From assembly GCA_022702545.1 (NCBI GenBank), contig JAHRBC010000003.1, forward strand, positions 1,612,001-1,676,000: a stretch of 64,000 nucleotides of DNA, written 5' to 3'. Under the pieces are notes generated by a model that was not told the origin of the DNA, made no database searches, and saw only the letters and a list, made by a program, of their open reading frames with translations. Positions 44,978-56,702 of this stretch are shown piece after piece. The number at the start of each line of letters is the position of its first letter. The first letter of the stretch is position 1. The DNA comes from Phycomyces nitens. Taxonomy: Eukaryota; Mucoromycota; Mucoromycetes; Mucorales; Phycomycetaceae. The position numbers and the translations under genes were made by a program.

Positions 44978-45635
44978 AAAGGTAGGTAATGAAGAGCAAG
45001 ATGAAGGAAACTAATCAAATGAAAATGGAACGTTAAATAGCAGTAAATTTAGAAATAATAATAATAATAATAATCAAATGAGTTTATAAATCAAAGACTA
45101 TTTGAGATAAAAAACATGGAAATCATAAGCTATTCAGCAATTACAAAGATAATTTACACAAGTGACTGTCGGACATATTTACTGTCCGGCTCGGAGTTTC
45201 CCTGTGGACAATCAACGCATTGCTTAAAAGCCATGTTTGAGTTTGCAACTGTTAAATATTTGTTTGATAGATCAAAATCATTTGTTTGACATATTTTGGG
45301 GGTAATCTAAAGAGAATAAGACTAATTATGATTGTGATATTGAACTCCTTGGACGGATATCAATATTAAATACCATAATAAGCCAGACCATATGCTATTA
45401 ATTAATAAAAACAGGTCATTATAATCATCCTCATCATCCTCAACATCATCACCATCATATTAAACATATTCACCTAATAGAAGAATATCAACTTGACTGA
45501 TTTTAATATGTATTGATTAAGGGGTAAAACCAAAAAAAACAAAGGAGGGAAAGTCACGTGCGATGATTATGATACTCCAAGACTTGGCTACGAGGCGCGT
45601 CTTGGCTTCTTTTCCTACTCTTTACTCCATTCACC
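44978..45635. promoter_or_regulatory. Shared divergent promoter of GPC1 and DGAT2
   Basis: A 658-base AT-rich region between two divergent start codons, with AAT and TCATCATC repeats. A CACGTG E-box (45555-45560) stands 75 bases from the DGAT2 ATG. Both genes work in glycerolipid metabolism, so common control is plausible but not shown. Confidence 0.45.
45555..45560. promoter_or_regulatory. E-box CACGTG upstream of DGAT2
   Basis: A perfect bHLH site in GTCACGTGCGATG, proximal to DGAT2. In fungi such sites can bind Ino2/4-like, SREBP-like, Cbf1-like or Pho4-like bHLH factors; which one, if any, cannot be told. Confidence 0.35.
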
Positions 45636-46914
45636 ATGACCACTGCAGAGGTCAAGAGACCTGTGTCTGCCAAAGAGACCCAGACTGGGACACTGCCACG
45701 TATGGCACCTCTCAACGTACCCTTATTGCGTCGGATACAGACCATGGCCTTGTTGACCTATTCACTAGAGACTACAATTCTGCTCAGTCTGTTTGCATTC
45801 ATATGCGCTATTCCTCTGTTTTGGCCATTGGTTGTGGGTTATATAATCTACTCTATAATGGATGATTCTTCAGAGAATGGAAGCAGACGATGGGAATGGT
45901 TGCGTAATCTGCCGGTCTGGAAGCACTTTGTCGATTACTTTCCTGTTAGGCTCATTAAAGTAAAGAGCAAGACAGCCAGGGTATAATCGATCATTAACAT
46001 ATATGTATTTTGCTATCAAGGAGGTCGATTTGGATCCTACAAAAAATTACATCTTTGGGTAACAGGATATTATGCGTCAAATTTAAGCTCAGTAACCATA
46101 ACAACCATATTAAACATTAGATATCATCCCCATGGTATCATTGCATTTGGAGCTGCAGCAGGATTCATGACAGAAGGTGCTGGTATCTCCAAGCTATTTC
46201 CTGGCATCACAGCTACTCTCCTGACACTCAGTTCAAACTTCAAGATCCCCTTCCATCGTGATTTTCTTCTCTGGATGGGCGCATGTTCCGTGTCACGAAA
46301 GTCCTGTACAAATATACTGCAATCAAAACCCGGTAATGCTATTGTGATTGCGGTCGGGGGTGCGTCCGAATCACTCAATGCGCGGCCTGGCGTAATCAAT
46401 TTAACTCTCAAGAGGCGGCTCGGGTTTGTCAGGATTGCGGTTGAAACAGGGGCTAGACTCGTGCCTGTCTTGAGTTTCGGAGAAAACGAGATTTACAACC
46501 AATTAAATAACGAGAGTGGTTCTTCTGTTCGTCATTTCCAAAAGAAGCTTCAGCAGACGTTTGGCTTCACTACTCCTTTCTTCCATGGAAGAGGTGTCTT
46601 TAATTGTGAGTATATTGAACGTATGAGCACTTTTTTTAAATGGTTCTGGTAGATGATATTGGTCTTTTGCCTCATCGTCGTCCGATAAACGTCATCAGTA
46701 AGTAATTATTATTTTTGATATAAATATTGACACTGACCCACTTTGTTTAGTTGGTGAACCCATTGTTCCACCGATCGGCATATCTGAGAAAGATAAAGAG
46801 GAGGCAGTGCGTAAGTTACATGGTCAGTACATGCAAGCCCTGAGAGATCTGTACGATAAACACAAGGACACCTACGCTATTGATCGTATCAAGGATATGG
46901 AGTTTATCGAATAA
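45636..46914 (+). CDS. DGAT2: Diacylglycerol O-acyltransferase type 2
   Basis: Five exons (45636-45980, 46021-46058, 46121-46605, 46653-46697 and 46751-46914) give 358 residues. This is an ER enzyme that acylates diacylglycerol to triacylglycerol using acyl-CoA. A hydrophobic hairpin (about residues 36-72) anchors it. Then come FPVRLIKV, DLDPTKNYIFG and the catalytic Y-H-P-H-G (residues 129-133, the Gly before it split by intron 2). Further family blocks are SNFKIPFHRDFLLWMGACSV, VAVGGASESL, RLGFVRIAVETGARLVPVLS-FGENE, FHGRGVFNY and VGEPIVPP. Length and domain order match fungal and animal DGAT2 (Dga1). The short 38-base second exon is supported by frame. Mono- or wax-ester acyltransferase activity cannot be excluded within the family. 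It is divergent from GPC1 and convergent with the PHOSPHO1-like gene, 80 bases apart. Confidence 0.95.
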
Positions 46915-46994
46915 AAAAAATTATAGTGTTTATTTGATATATCTTTACATCTTAATAATAATAATGATGATGATAATGATGATGATGATTTCCA

Positions 46995-48038
46995 TCACAA
47001 TCCCTCCTTACACACTTTATCCAATACTGTCTCTGAGGTCTCCCAAAAGGTGATATTGGCCTTGACCTTTTCTGCATGCTCTGAACCAGGAGCCAACAGG
47101 CTTGATAAGGTCCTTCCAGACCTAGCAAACACACGATCCGTGTCTCTCAGATATGTACATGGGCAATAGTCATTCTATTAAATAGGTTAAATCTTGCCTT
47201 GGAATTTCAGACTTACCCTTCCATCACCAACGTACATGACCTTTTCAAAGGGTCCATGTGCGTCGATATAACGACTCAATTCCATTCCTATTGAACAATT
47301 TGGGTCAATTGATAAGCCCAAATGGTCAATCTTTTACCTTTGCAAAGATTAGCCGAACATCCTTGGGGACAGTTGTGCTGGAGACCTGAAGCTGGTGTTC
47401 TTCTGCCAACACGAAACCTGCCTTGACTATCGGTATAGAGAGTATTGGTGATTATGTCGGTAACAAGATTGCGTACATTGTAGGTCTATCAAGATATTAA
47501 ACACAAATATTTCCCCCTCCCTCCCTTTTTCCCCTTGCATTGAATATTTATATACCTCAAGGATCGTCTCAATATAGAATGGGTTTGCATCTGATACAAT
47601 AATTACGCGTGTTTTATTGGCATTTAGCCTCTTGAGAGTATCAATCATGGCCGAGGTCTATGCACAGCTTACCGGTTAATTCAATAAACAGAATGCTATT
47701 GCTTTTTTTACCATGGGAATAGTCTGGAGCACTTTTACAAACTGGCTCTTGGTGATTCCTTGATCCTGTAGCTTACAAATCGCCTCATCCCTTTTTATAA
47801 TCATAAACCACCTGTGGCATAAAGTACTTACATGATATCCACACTGACTCTTCCCTTTTGCCCCAAGCATAACTCCCATTGTTCAGGCGAGAGGCCATGG
47901 ATAGCCCAATGGTCGCTGTCCTCTTCAATAAGCGACCTTTTTTTTTTTGAAAACCCTTTGTTACCAGCCACAATCTTTGAGATCTCTTGGTGATCCTTAC
48001 CAGTCAAAGTCAAATACAGCAAGATTATTAAGGACCAT
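46995..48038 (-). CDS. PHOSPHO1-like HAD phosphatase
   Basis: Seven exons (48038-48001, 47936-47832, 47790-47712, 47657-47556, 47485-47339, 47288-47217 and 47174-46995) give 240 residues. The HAD motifs are complete: motif I VFDFDWSLIEEDSDHW with D10 and D12, motif II VIIVSDANPFYIETIL, and motif III around VMYVGDGRNDYCP. The Cys-containing HNCPQGCSANLCK segment and the DTDRVFAR block are typical of the PHOSPHO1/PHOSPHO2 family, which dephosphorylates phosphoethanolamine, phosphocholine or pyridoxal phosphate. In yeasts and plants, relatives act in phosphate recycling and thiamine metabolism. The substrate cannot be settled from sequence, but the place next to glycerolipid genes fits a phospho-headgroup. 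Human PHOSPHO1 is slightly longer (267 aa). The many very short exons were joined by hand; the frame is consistent throughout. Confidence 0.85.
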
Positions 48039-48249
48039 TAGAAGAAGTGTAGGAAAAAGAAGGGCGATAAAGCTTTAGAATCTTATTTTTTTGTTGGCAG
48101 AAAATAAAACCAATTCAATCCCAGATAGACCCAGAAAATATATATATTTATATATACATGTATATGTATATGTATATATAATGATTTTAATGGCCACACT
48201 ATTAAAAATATCATATATATGTATATTAAATTTATAGTTTATTGAAAAC

Positions 48250-49535
48250 CTATTGTTCCTTGTCATCAAGACGGCTCTCTTCAGGAAGCTCTTCAGAAAG
48301 CTGGTTTCTTACGAGCTCAACATGTCTCCACACTCTCAAAAAGTTCTTTCCTGCCAGTCCAACCAACTCCTTGTCCGTCCAGCCACGATTGATCAGCTCA
48401 GCAAACAGGGCAGGGTATTTACTGACATCTTCCAATCCCTCGGGTGTTCTTTCGATTCCATCATAATCAGCTCCCAAACCTACACGATGTCTTCCAGCCA
48501 CTTGGGCAATGTGTTCAATGTGATCAGCTACATCCTTGAGGGTTGCAGGAATATCAGGGTTGCACTGGACAAATGAATTGTAAAAGTTGATCATGACAAC
48601 ACCGTCTGTTTCATAAAGGCGTTTCAGAACCACATCTGGCACATTTCGCTCAATGGGACAAATGGCATGGCTGGATGAGTGGGAAAACAGGACGGGTGCC
48701 CGGGTTGTGTCGAGTACGGCGTGCATGGTGGCATGGGCTACATGGGATATATCGACCATCATGCCGATCCGGTTCATCTCCAGAATGATCTTCTTTCCAA
48801 ACTCTGTCAATCCAAGACCCTTTTCAAAGGGTGGAGGGCTAGGATCACAGCAGGATTCAGCCCAAGGTGTGTGGCAATTATGAGTCAGCTTTGGGACGAT
48901 TGAAAGAGCGAAGAATATTAGTAAAAGCCCAAGAAACTATCAGATCCTCCTCTCTTACTGTCATGTATCGAATACCCAAGCCATAGAAGGATCTGAGTGC
49001 TGCCATGGAGCTGTCAATCATCTGGCCACCTTCCATGCCCAACATGGACCCAATCCGGCCCTTGTTAAAGGCCTTTCGGAACTGCTTGGATGATGTGACG
49101 AGCTGGAAGGTTTCGGGATATAGTGCAACCATACGCTTAGTCACATCAATGGACTCCATTGCCTTTAGAAGCTGGTTTTCATCGGTCCTATCACAGTCAT
49201 AATACACACTCCAGAACTGTCCGGTCAAGCGGCCCTTGTGGAGGCGCTCGATATCTGTGTGTCCAGTATCGAGATGGGTGATGTTATAGTCGTTGATCTT
49301 GCCGTTCTTTTCAAAGGCAAGGATCCTGTTTTGTATGAGTATCTTTTATGCATTTAAATGTGGCTTACATGGGAAAATCATTGTGAGTATCGATCAATGG
49401 GTGACGGTTGAGGATACGATAGGCATGGTCAATGTCTGTGGTTTTCTTGTTAACAGAAAAGAGGGGCTTTTGAGGTCCATCGATAGCCTGGGATAAAGGC
49501 AAGGCCAGCAAAAGTGGTACAAGAGACCAGTACAT
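48250..49535 (-). CDS. Membrane dipeptidase (peptidase M19)
   Basis: Exons 49535-49369, 49325-48959 and 48888-48250 give 390 residues. It is a binuclear zinc metallopeptidase of the renal dipeptidase family that hydrolyses dipeptides, including cysteinyl-glycine from glutathione breakdown. The start at 49535 is chosen because it begins a good signal peptide (MYWSLVPLLLALPLSQA); upstream codons are AT-rich leader. Zinc-site residues are H51 and D53 in LIDTHND, the Glu of MLGMEGGQ, the His of VDISHVAH and the His of SHSSSHAICP. The Asp of GLGADYDG completes the active site. The THNCHTPWAESCCDP block is also typical. No C-terminal GPI signal is visible (it ends in an acidic, polar tail), so the enzyme is more likely secreted or vacuolar than membrane-anchored. 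Confidence 0.93.
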
Positions 49536-52500
49536 GCTATATTTTCTGTTTGATTCTGAAAAAAAATAAACAGCTCTATTTATTGATAATCGGCATTTCA
49601 AATTAACTTGAATAGAGATATCACTGGTTGTGTGACAGATTGGCTTACAAAACCGCACTAGAATTTGGTCGTAAAAGTCAAGATTTGCCTCTTTCTGCAA
49701 ATTGTACAAAAAAAACTCTACTTTATCCTTGGATCCTTAAATCAATCATCGTGTGTCATAGGAATATCAGATATTTCAAGCAACTGGTCTTTATATATAA
49801 AGGTCATCTAAACATATGTCTAGTATTCGCCTAGGTCTCAATGGGAAAAAATATCAATAATTAATATCCCATTTCCAAAGCATTATCACCAAAAAACTAT
49901 CATCAATACATGCCAACACTGCTTGTCATTGTATTTGTCAGCACAAAGATCTAATAAAATGACACTTGAAGACTGTATTTCATGTCAAATGTAGAACATA
50001 GAGCCCTGGTATCAATAATCATCATCATCATCAACTCATAGGGCCATACTTTTCTACAATACTAAAGATACTGGAGGTATTCTAGCTTTTATATCCAACA
50101 ATGTCAATTTATCTGGTAAAATCTAGATATTAATATCATTAGCCACAAATTTCCAAAGAAATACTATCAAACTAGCCAAGAGTCAGTACCAATCTCACAA
50201 ATATCTCTCTCTCTCTCTTTTGTAATGCACTCCAAGATACCAATAATCAACCTGGGCCATAAACCATCTTCATGCCAGATATCTGCCCTATTCAGTATCA
50301 ATTCAGTCACCTCACTCAAGGTTGTTGATGTCTATTTAGTGGCAATGATCCTTGAGAACAGCCACAATAATCAAAGTCTCTCAGAGTATACATTCTATTG
50401 ACATTTCTCCAACCCCAAGTCAAAAAAGGTCTCAGTCCTGTAAGGTACTATAGAGTCCGCTATATGACTCACTGTAGAAATGTCTCATAGTTTATCGTAA
50501 TACCCAAGTCATGGCTGATGGTACAACTATAGTCATTGAATCGGTCTCTGTTGCTGCACAAGAGGTCGTGAAAGACAGGTGCTACCAAAAATGCCAAAAC
50601 TCCTAGTCTTCAAAAAGAAAAAGAAAGAAAAACAATGCGGATGGCTAACATAAACAACTTTCTCGAGTATATGCCTGAAACCGAGGCCCAGACCAAGTCT
50701 ACCAAGCTATAAATTGTCCGTTCAGACCTTGATTCAGAGCACAATATTCCCGTCACAATAAGTTCCGAGAAAGCTTTATAATCATTCAATACTCTGTAGC
50801 TGCAAGAATCTAAACTCTTTAAATATTAAACATTACAGACCATTTTTATGTATAAAGATCATTTCATTAAGTTTTATTAATTGATTGTCTATTGGCCATC
50901 ACTTGGTTTTATTTAACTAACGATTGACTATGTATTTCATGTCAACTCTAGTCTTTAGTTTCACCATTACACCTTCTAACTATAATAGCCTGTCCTAAAT
51001 ATCAGGTCATTTGTGCTGGTTAGATTTTATTTGTTTTCTTGTATAGCAGATACACAAATATAATTGCTTTCCAAAAAAATATGAATCTACTGTGTTTGCT
51101 TATTATGCGTCGATTTCATACAAACAGTTTATTTGAAAGGTATGGATATGGCTAAATACTCTTTAATCATATATATATATATTATTCAATGTAAACAAGT
51201 TATTCTTGCAAAAGTAATCATTAGCTATTCAAGTTGCCTACCAACTCAAATCAAAGCCTGTGTAAAGTGTAGGCAATCTATTCTGTAACATCATTTTTGC
51301 TTTGCTTATAGCATTGAATATTCTCCAGGTTTATAGGCTTTCAAGAAACTTTGTTCCCTTTACTTTTTTTATTTTTAAAAAGACAATACATATGATTGTT
51401 TGTGCTGTCTACAGTGTTTCTGCCCGAGATTGAGACAATGTTAGTTTTTTTTTGAACAAACAAAAAAGAGTTGTTTTTGGGACCAAAGGAGATGTCTGTG
51501 CAGACTTTTTTTACCTGTAAAAATCCAAATCCCAAAAAGAGAAACCGTATTAGTTACGGCGATGTAGTGAAAATAAAAACCATTAATTGCTTCTGCAAAA
51601 TGCTTGAGGGCGACCGTGGCCGCTGATTATGTTGCTTGAAATGTTGTAGATGTTTTTTCAAAGCATTGGCAAGCAAGAACGCTATTCAGCCCAACGTAGG
51701 CTTCTGTGAGGGACATTTCATTACAAGAATGACATTGAATTTACAAAATCATTAGATAATAATGCAAAATTGATTCGACATCTTGTACCTTTGAGGTTCG
51801 GAATTCATCCACATAAACGAGCAAAAATCTTAACCAAATGAGATGATTGGTAGTTTGTTTCTAGTCTGGCCAATCTTCTCTGGCTCCCAATATCTGTTTG
51901 CTTTTCTAATAAAACAAAACGTGAATATATATATGAGGATTATAATCCAAGTAATTTATGAATCTACTTTGCACTTTTTTGTATCATTTGCTTGCTCCAT
52001 TAGTCTTTGCACCCTCTTTATGCTTTCTTTCTATTCTTCTTTGTGTGTGTGTGTGTTTTGCTTTACCATGTTCCTCACGTATCTAGTAACTAATGATTTA
52101 AATAGAAAATAAAGAGTGTAAAGTAGACTGCTGAAGATGCTATATATATATATATATTGTATGATTACAAAAAGAAAAAGACAAGCTTAATTGACTGTGA
52201 TCTTATAATCGATTAACCACTCTGTCAGTACCTTTCTAAATCCCCTTGTCCGAAAAAAAAAGGTAAGCAAATTTAAAATAATAATTTTGATTCGTCCAGA
52301 AAAAAAAAACCCAACATCGTCTCAATCTCAAGTAGAAACATTGTAATACAATGGTGTATTTTGCAATTAGGCAAAGTGTAAAGACAAATCAAGCAGCATG
52401 CTTTCTTTAAAGTAAAATAAATAAATAAAAAAAGATCCTTTGACACTATAGTTTTGTGTAAAGTGTAAATAAAATGGAAATAAACACTCTGCCAAGAGTT

Positions 52501-54095
52501 TCTCACAATATTATCGAGATGATGGAATACAATTGCTGGAAAGGATTAGTCAATTAAAGTATAGTGAATGCAAACCGACATAATAGTCGTATAAAGGCAA
52601 ATAAGATTAGAAGAATTTCCACAAATGAAAAAAGAAGGATTGTAATATTGAAGGCTTGAACAAAACAATATCTTGAAGAAATACATGTAGCCAAGTATGT
52701 TGATAATTTTTGTTCTTTATTATATTTAAAGGCTAGAAAACATAATCATACAGGCCAAGACTCTTGATTAGGCTTGTATTGTACGAATGCCTTGGTTGAT
52801 CTGGAAAAATAATCTCTTTCTCTATATATTGTCTTTGCTATTGGAGTTTTAGGCCTGGTGTCCAAGAAAGAAATAAAGGTTTTAATATGACCAAGCCTTT
52901 GTGACCCATACTGATATGAAATGATTATGGCAGTTTATTAAACGATAAGCATGGCTTAGATAAATATGTAATAAGCTGTATTTTTTTTACCAATTTGACA
53001 TTTGAGAATATGTTCAAACGTCTATTGGATTTTATAGTGATCTTAAAAAATGTGACCTTTGCAAATTAGTAGACTTGTTTCATGGTTTCCTATAGTACCA
53101 ATATCATGTTTGAGACAAGATCAAGACACCATTCAAAGATTCCTATCGATTTGTGTGATACCCTTGGATTTCCACATCAAAACTGCAATCTCTTAATATT
53201 GATCAATGGCCTGTTTGGATTATGTGGACTTTGGCAAGGATATCTTTTAGGATAACAATCTGTATTACTTGTGAGAGATATGATATCTATACCAAGAACC
53301 GCCAGGTCTGGTTCCCACCGGAAATCAAGAAGAGGCTATCTAGTCAATGGAGGGTTTCCCGTCTTGATATTGGTGCAACATCACATTTCAGCAGAAGCCT
53401 AATGGATCCAGTGAATGCGGAACACTAGTAAACTCTTTTGTTTGGTTTGTAAAACTTGATTATTAAAAAAAAAGTGCATCAAAAGTAGTCGTGTTTCTGG
53501 AAGGCCAGGACTTGCCCACCATATTCTTGACATGGCAATAAATTGTGCCGGTGATTGGTTCGTGGAATATGGCCATGTATCACCAACTAAAGCACGTTCC
53601 AGTCCTCCAGGACAAAATGGCTTTCTTTTTTTTTTAAATGTTGGAGAGGTAGTTCAGGACTATTCTTTAAAGACAAGGCCTGGTTGTCTAATCAGTTGTG
53701 TTATCATATAGCAGCCTTTATCTTCCAACACAGTCACTATCTCGAGAGAATGGCATTCTCCTGAATTGTGTCTGGTTCTGACTGTTAAATCGGCAAACAT
53801 AATGCTACAAAGTGATTCCGAGGTCGGATATCTTGCCAGCCATCGCCCACGGAGTACAGTTTTCCGCGGGTTAAGAAAACACATGTCATATCAATTCCTA
53901 AATTTAGGTACGAATGATAAGCCATTCCAGCACAATTCTCGTTATCTGGCAGGTCAACTCCCCCCACACAGACCATTCAGTCTGGATCTGAGCTCTGGTT
54001 GGGTTTCTCTTGGGATTTATATCTATGAATGCCTTTTTGTTTTTTTTGCCTGCCAAATCTATTTATGGATACCAGGTTCAATTCAGACAAGACCA
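49536..54095. other. 4.5-kb gene-free region
   Basis: AT-rich with short uninformative frames and microsatellites (for example TC near 50205-50219, TA near 51172 and TG near 52042). A slightly GC-richer island at 51600-51840 has no open frame of note. The 53480-54095 part is less AT-rich and serves as the upstream region of the small gene at 54153. No tRNA or transposon was recognised. Confidence 0.4.
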
Positions 54096-54103
54096 TATAA
54101 AAA
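54096..54103 (+). promoter_or_regulatory. TATA box of the small gene
   Basis: TATAAAAA lies 57 bases upstream of the ATG at 54153, followed by a pyrimidine-rich leader (TTTCTTTCATCTCAACTC). This is the arrangement of strongly expressed fungal genes. Confidence 0.6.
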
Positions 54104-54152
54104 GGCCCAGCTCAACTTTGGTTTTTCTTTCATCTCAACTCACTTTCTTACA

Positions 54153-54368
54153 ATGGATCCCGGATACTCTCTTCTCCAGCACATCAAGACTATTCCCAAC
54201 CTCATCAATGAGGACCCCAGCATGGTTACTCCCGAGAACACTTCTTTCAAGGATGTCCCCTGGTGCGATCTGGCCTACCTCTCTAACCAGAGATCTTCTC
54301 TCAGCAAGGGTACATTCACAACCACAGCCTCAAGCGAAACTTCTCTGGACAAGCCAATCGAGAGCTAA
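54153..54368 (+). CDS. Small hypothetical protein (71 aa)
   Basis: A single-exon frame of 71 residues starting MDPGYSLLQHIKTIPNLINE and ending in a Ser/Thr-rich tail (TTTASSETSLDKPIES). The N-terminal half could form an amphipathic helix; there is no signal peptide, membrane segment or Cys motif, and only one Cys. No family was recognised. Evidence that it is real: a good TATA box at suitable distance, a pyrimidine leader, biased codons (CTC, ATC, CCC, AAG) like those of the highly expressed genes in this window, and AATAAA-like signals at 54479-54490. It stands alone in more than 7 kb of gene-poor DNA. Confidence 0.6.
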   Translation: MDPGYSLLQHIKTIPNLINEDPSMVTPENTSFKDVPWCDLAYLSNQRSSLSKGTFTTTASSETSLDKPIES

Positions 54369-55089
54369 AAATGGTCTTTGGGCGTAAAGAGCAGCATACA
54401 TCATTTATCACAAACATTCACATATACTTATCACTCTCAATATATTCATCATTCATATAAACAAATTATTTTCAATTCAATAAAAAATAATATTGGCAGT
54501 CCAACTCAAATGTCGATCTTCCCATGCTCTCGGCAATTAATACAAACATGTTCCTGGATACAGTGATTTTCAACAAGCAATGTCTCGGCCAATCAAAATC
54601 AATCTTGTATTTTTAGAAGAAGAAAAAAAGAGACTTTATTGAAGCTATTTGCACTCACACTTGATTAATTTAAAAAAAATACAGCCTCTGCCGAGTCTTT
54701 TATTATTTGCCCAATGTTGGACAAGTTAAAATACTAAGGCATAAATAATTCTCAAAAAGATATTGTGCTTGGTATCTATAGCCCAGAATAAGACTATGGT
54801 TCTCAATGTAAAAAAAAAGTGCGAGTGCATAAGTTACGATAAAGCAATTGACTATACAGGTTTGAACGGGACTGATATGGGTTAAGCAATATAGCATGTG
54901 CCCTGGCTACATCTTTGACAGCTGTGGTAGAGTAAACAAGTGTATTCTAACCAGAGTATAAAAGGACAATTGCCAATTTCATTATATGTTATTAGGGTAA
55001 CCAGTCATTTATTGAAACAAATCAGTAATCTTAAAGTTTCAAGCAGTACCGTTTATAACTTTATGAGAAATGAATTCATTCTATTAAAA
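54369..55089. other. AT-rich spacer
   Basis: The 3' flank of the small gene, with poly-A-rich tracts. The N-terminal part of the transposase relic that follows may extend into it but is not recognisable. Confidence 0.4.
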
Positions 55090-55697
55090 CAGCCAAGGAA
55101 AGATTGAGGAATGGTAAAATTGGGCTTGTAAACGGAAAAGTATACAGACATGCTCTTTCTGATGAGCTCCGCGTTTCTTGACGAGCCTGCTTTTAATATA
55201 AGCATGAAACGGCCAAGAGTCTGGTCTAAAAAAAGGTACCTGTATTGTTACCATTACCACAAGGAACACAACGTCTATATTAGCTACCTCTGCCGCACGT
55301 TTGATTCCAATCAAGGTAAAAAAAGAAAACAAGACCTGCAAGACAAAAAAAAAAGCTGACTGATATGCTAGTGCATGGACTGTAACATCACTATAGTATC
55401 TTAAAAAAACAACAACTCTTGATGAAACAACCAAGCATCCTCATATGAAAGCAAAAAGTATACTGAGTATCGAGGATATGAATGTGTGTATATTTCTACT
55501 TTCCTGAGCTTAAACCACCATGCCAATTCTGGGTCGTGGCAAAGAATAAAGTTAAGCTTTATAGGTTTCTGCAAAAAAACACCATGTCAAAAAGAGCTGC
55601 GGAAGCCTGCAAAAGTGTGGGGAAAAGTCACTTTGAAGGTTTCGTTTCACATTCTTACAAGTTTTGGGATAACTTTCAAAGCAATATTCCCATGTAA
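55090..55697 (+). pseudogene. Decayed DDE (IS630/Tc1-like) transposase
   Basis: A plus-strand relic in at least two frames. Near 55170-55240 it reads FLDEPAFNISMKRPRVWSKK, matching the first catalytic-Asp block of fungal DDE_3 transposases (FxDExxFNxxMxRxxxWxxKG). After a frameshift it continues KKGTCIVTITT then TSILATSAARLIPIKV, as in the following strand region. Near 55455-55697 it reads TEYRGYECVY, then after another shift YFPELKPPCQFWVVAKNKVK and SKRAAEACKSVG, matching YSPELNPIEQFWSxVKxKVKR of the third catalytic block, with the Glu of NPIE lost. The middle Asp region is not identifiable. It is a different subtype from the two Tc1 relics at the left of the window. Confidence 0.75.
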
Positions 55698-56624
55698 TGG
55701 TTGATCAGTCAAAAGATTAAGATGAAAAATAATAATATAGATATTCATTCAGACAAGTATTTTTTTTGTATTTATTGGTGCGTCCAGTACTTTTACAGCG
55801 TTACCTTTAAAAAGTATATGAAACGGGGAAGGAAGAACAATATAGTTAAACACTGACACTGGGGTGTGTTTTCTGTACAATATTATCAAGTCCGCCCACA
55901 ATGGGCTCTATTAGCACGGAAATTCTGTTAAACACAAAGGCACAATGGAGATTTGAAGGGGTAAATGAACTTTCAAGGCCTTTACAAGGAGGTCATACGC
56001 AGTGGGATATAGGTTTAACGACAAACGATTTGTTTGATCTGGAAGTAAATCACCTTTAACAATCGCTAAAATAGTTAAGTAATGTTTCATTAAATATTTC
56101 TCTGACAGACAGAAACCAAAGCAAGAGAGTTCTCATCAACGACCAGCAATCTCTGCTTGATACCATTTCTGACATGTCGGTAATATGAAGAGTAGAGCAA
56201 AAAAGAACTGTCGTAAGTTTGGCCAATTGTATTAAAGTCTCATTGACAAGACGTATACACTATCAATTGCTTCAAGAGCCTTTTGCTGATTCTAGTAATG
56301 TAAATTGTGATGGGTAAAGAGTAAAGTATTGACAGCCAAAGTACATTACAATCAAATAACGCATAATCTTGTGACTTGGTTTGCTGTCTAGATTTACTAT
56401 TGCTGATAAAATCCAGGAAAGACGTTGTGTGCAACATGTAGGAAAACCAAACTACCTTCCAAGTATCCTTTATCCAATTTTACTTGTTTAAAGAAAATAA
56501 AGTACTGATGTATGCCTTTACATGATGAATTTGCTCTCTAGTGAGCCAGAAAATGAAAGAAGATAAAGAATATAAATATATAAACAAGTGCATTAATAGA
56601 CCAAAAAGAAAAGAAGAAGAGATT
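55698..56624. other. AT-rich spacer 3' of NOT1
   Basis: No gene supported. It contains the 3' flank of NOT1. Confidence 0.4.
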
Positions 56625-56702
56625 CTAAGGTGTTTGTTTGATGGATCTAAAAATGATAAAGTGGTTTAGATATTATAAGCCTAGATTTACACACCAATTC
56701 TA

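Noticed and set aside
42627..48038. The lipid-gene run considered as a classic biosynthetic gene cluster
   Set aside because: All members are housekeeping lipid genes, with no synthase, tailoring enzyme, transporter or cluster regulator. It is kept only as a neighbourhood observation.
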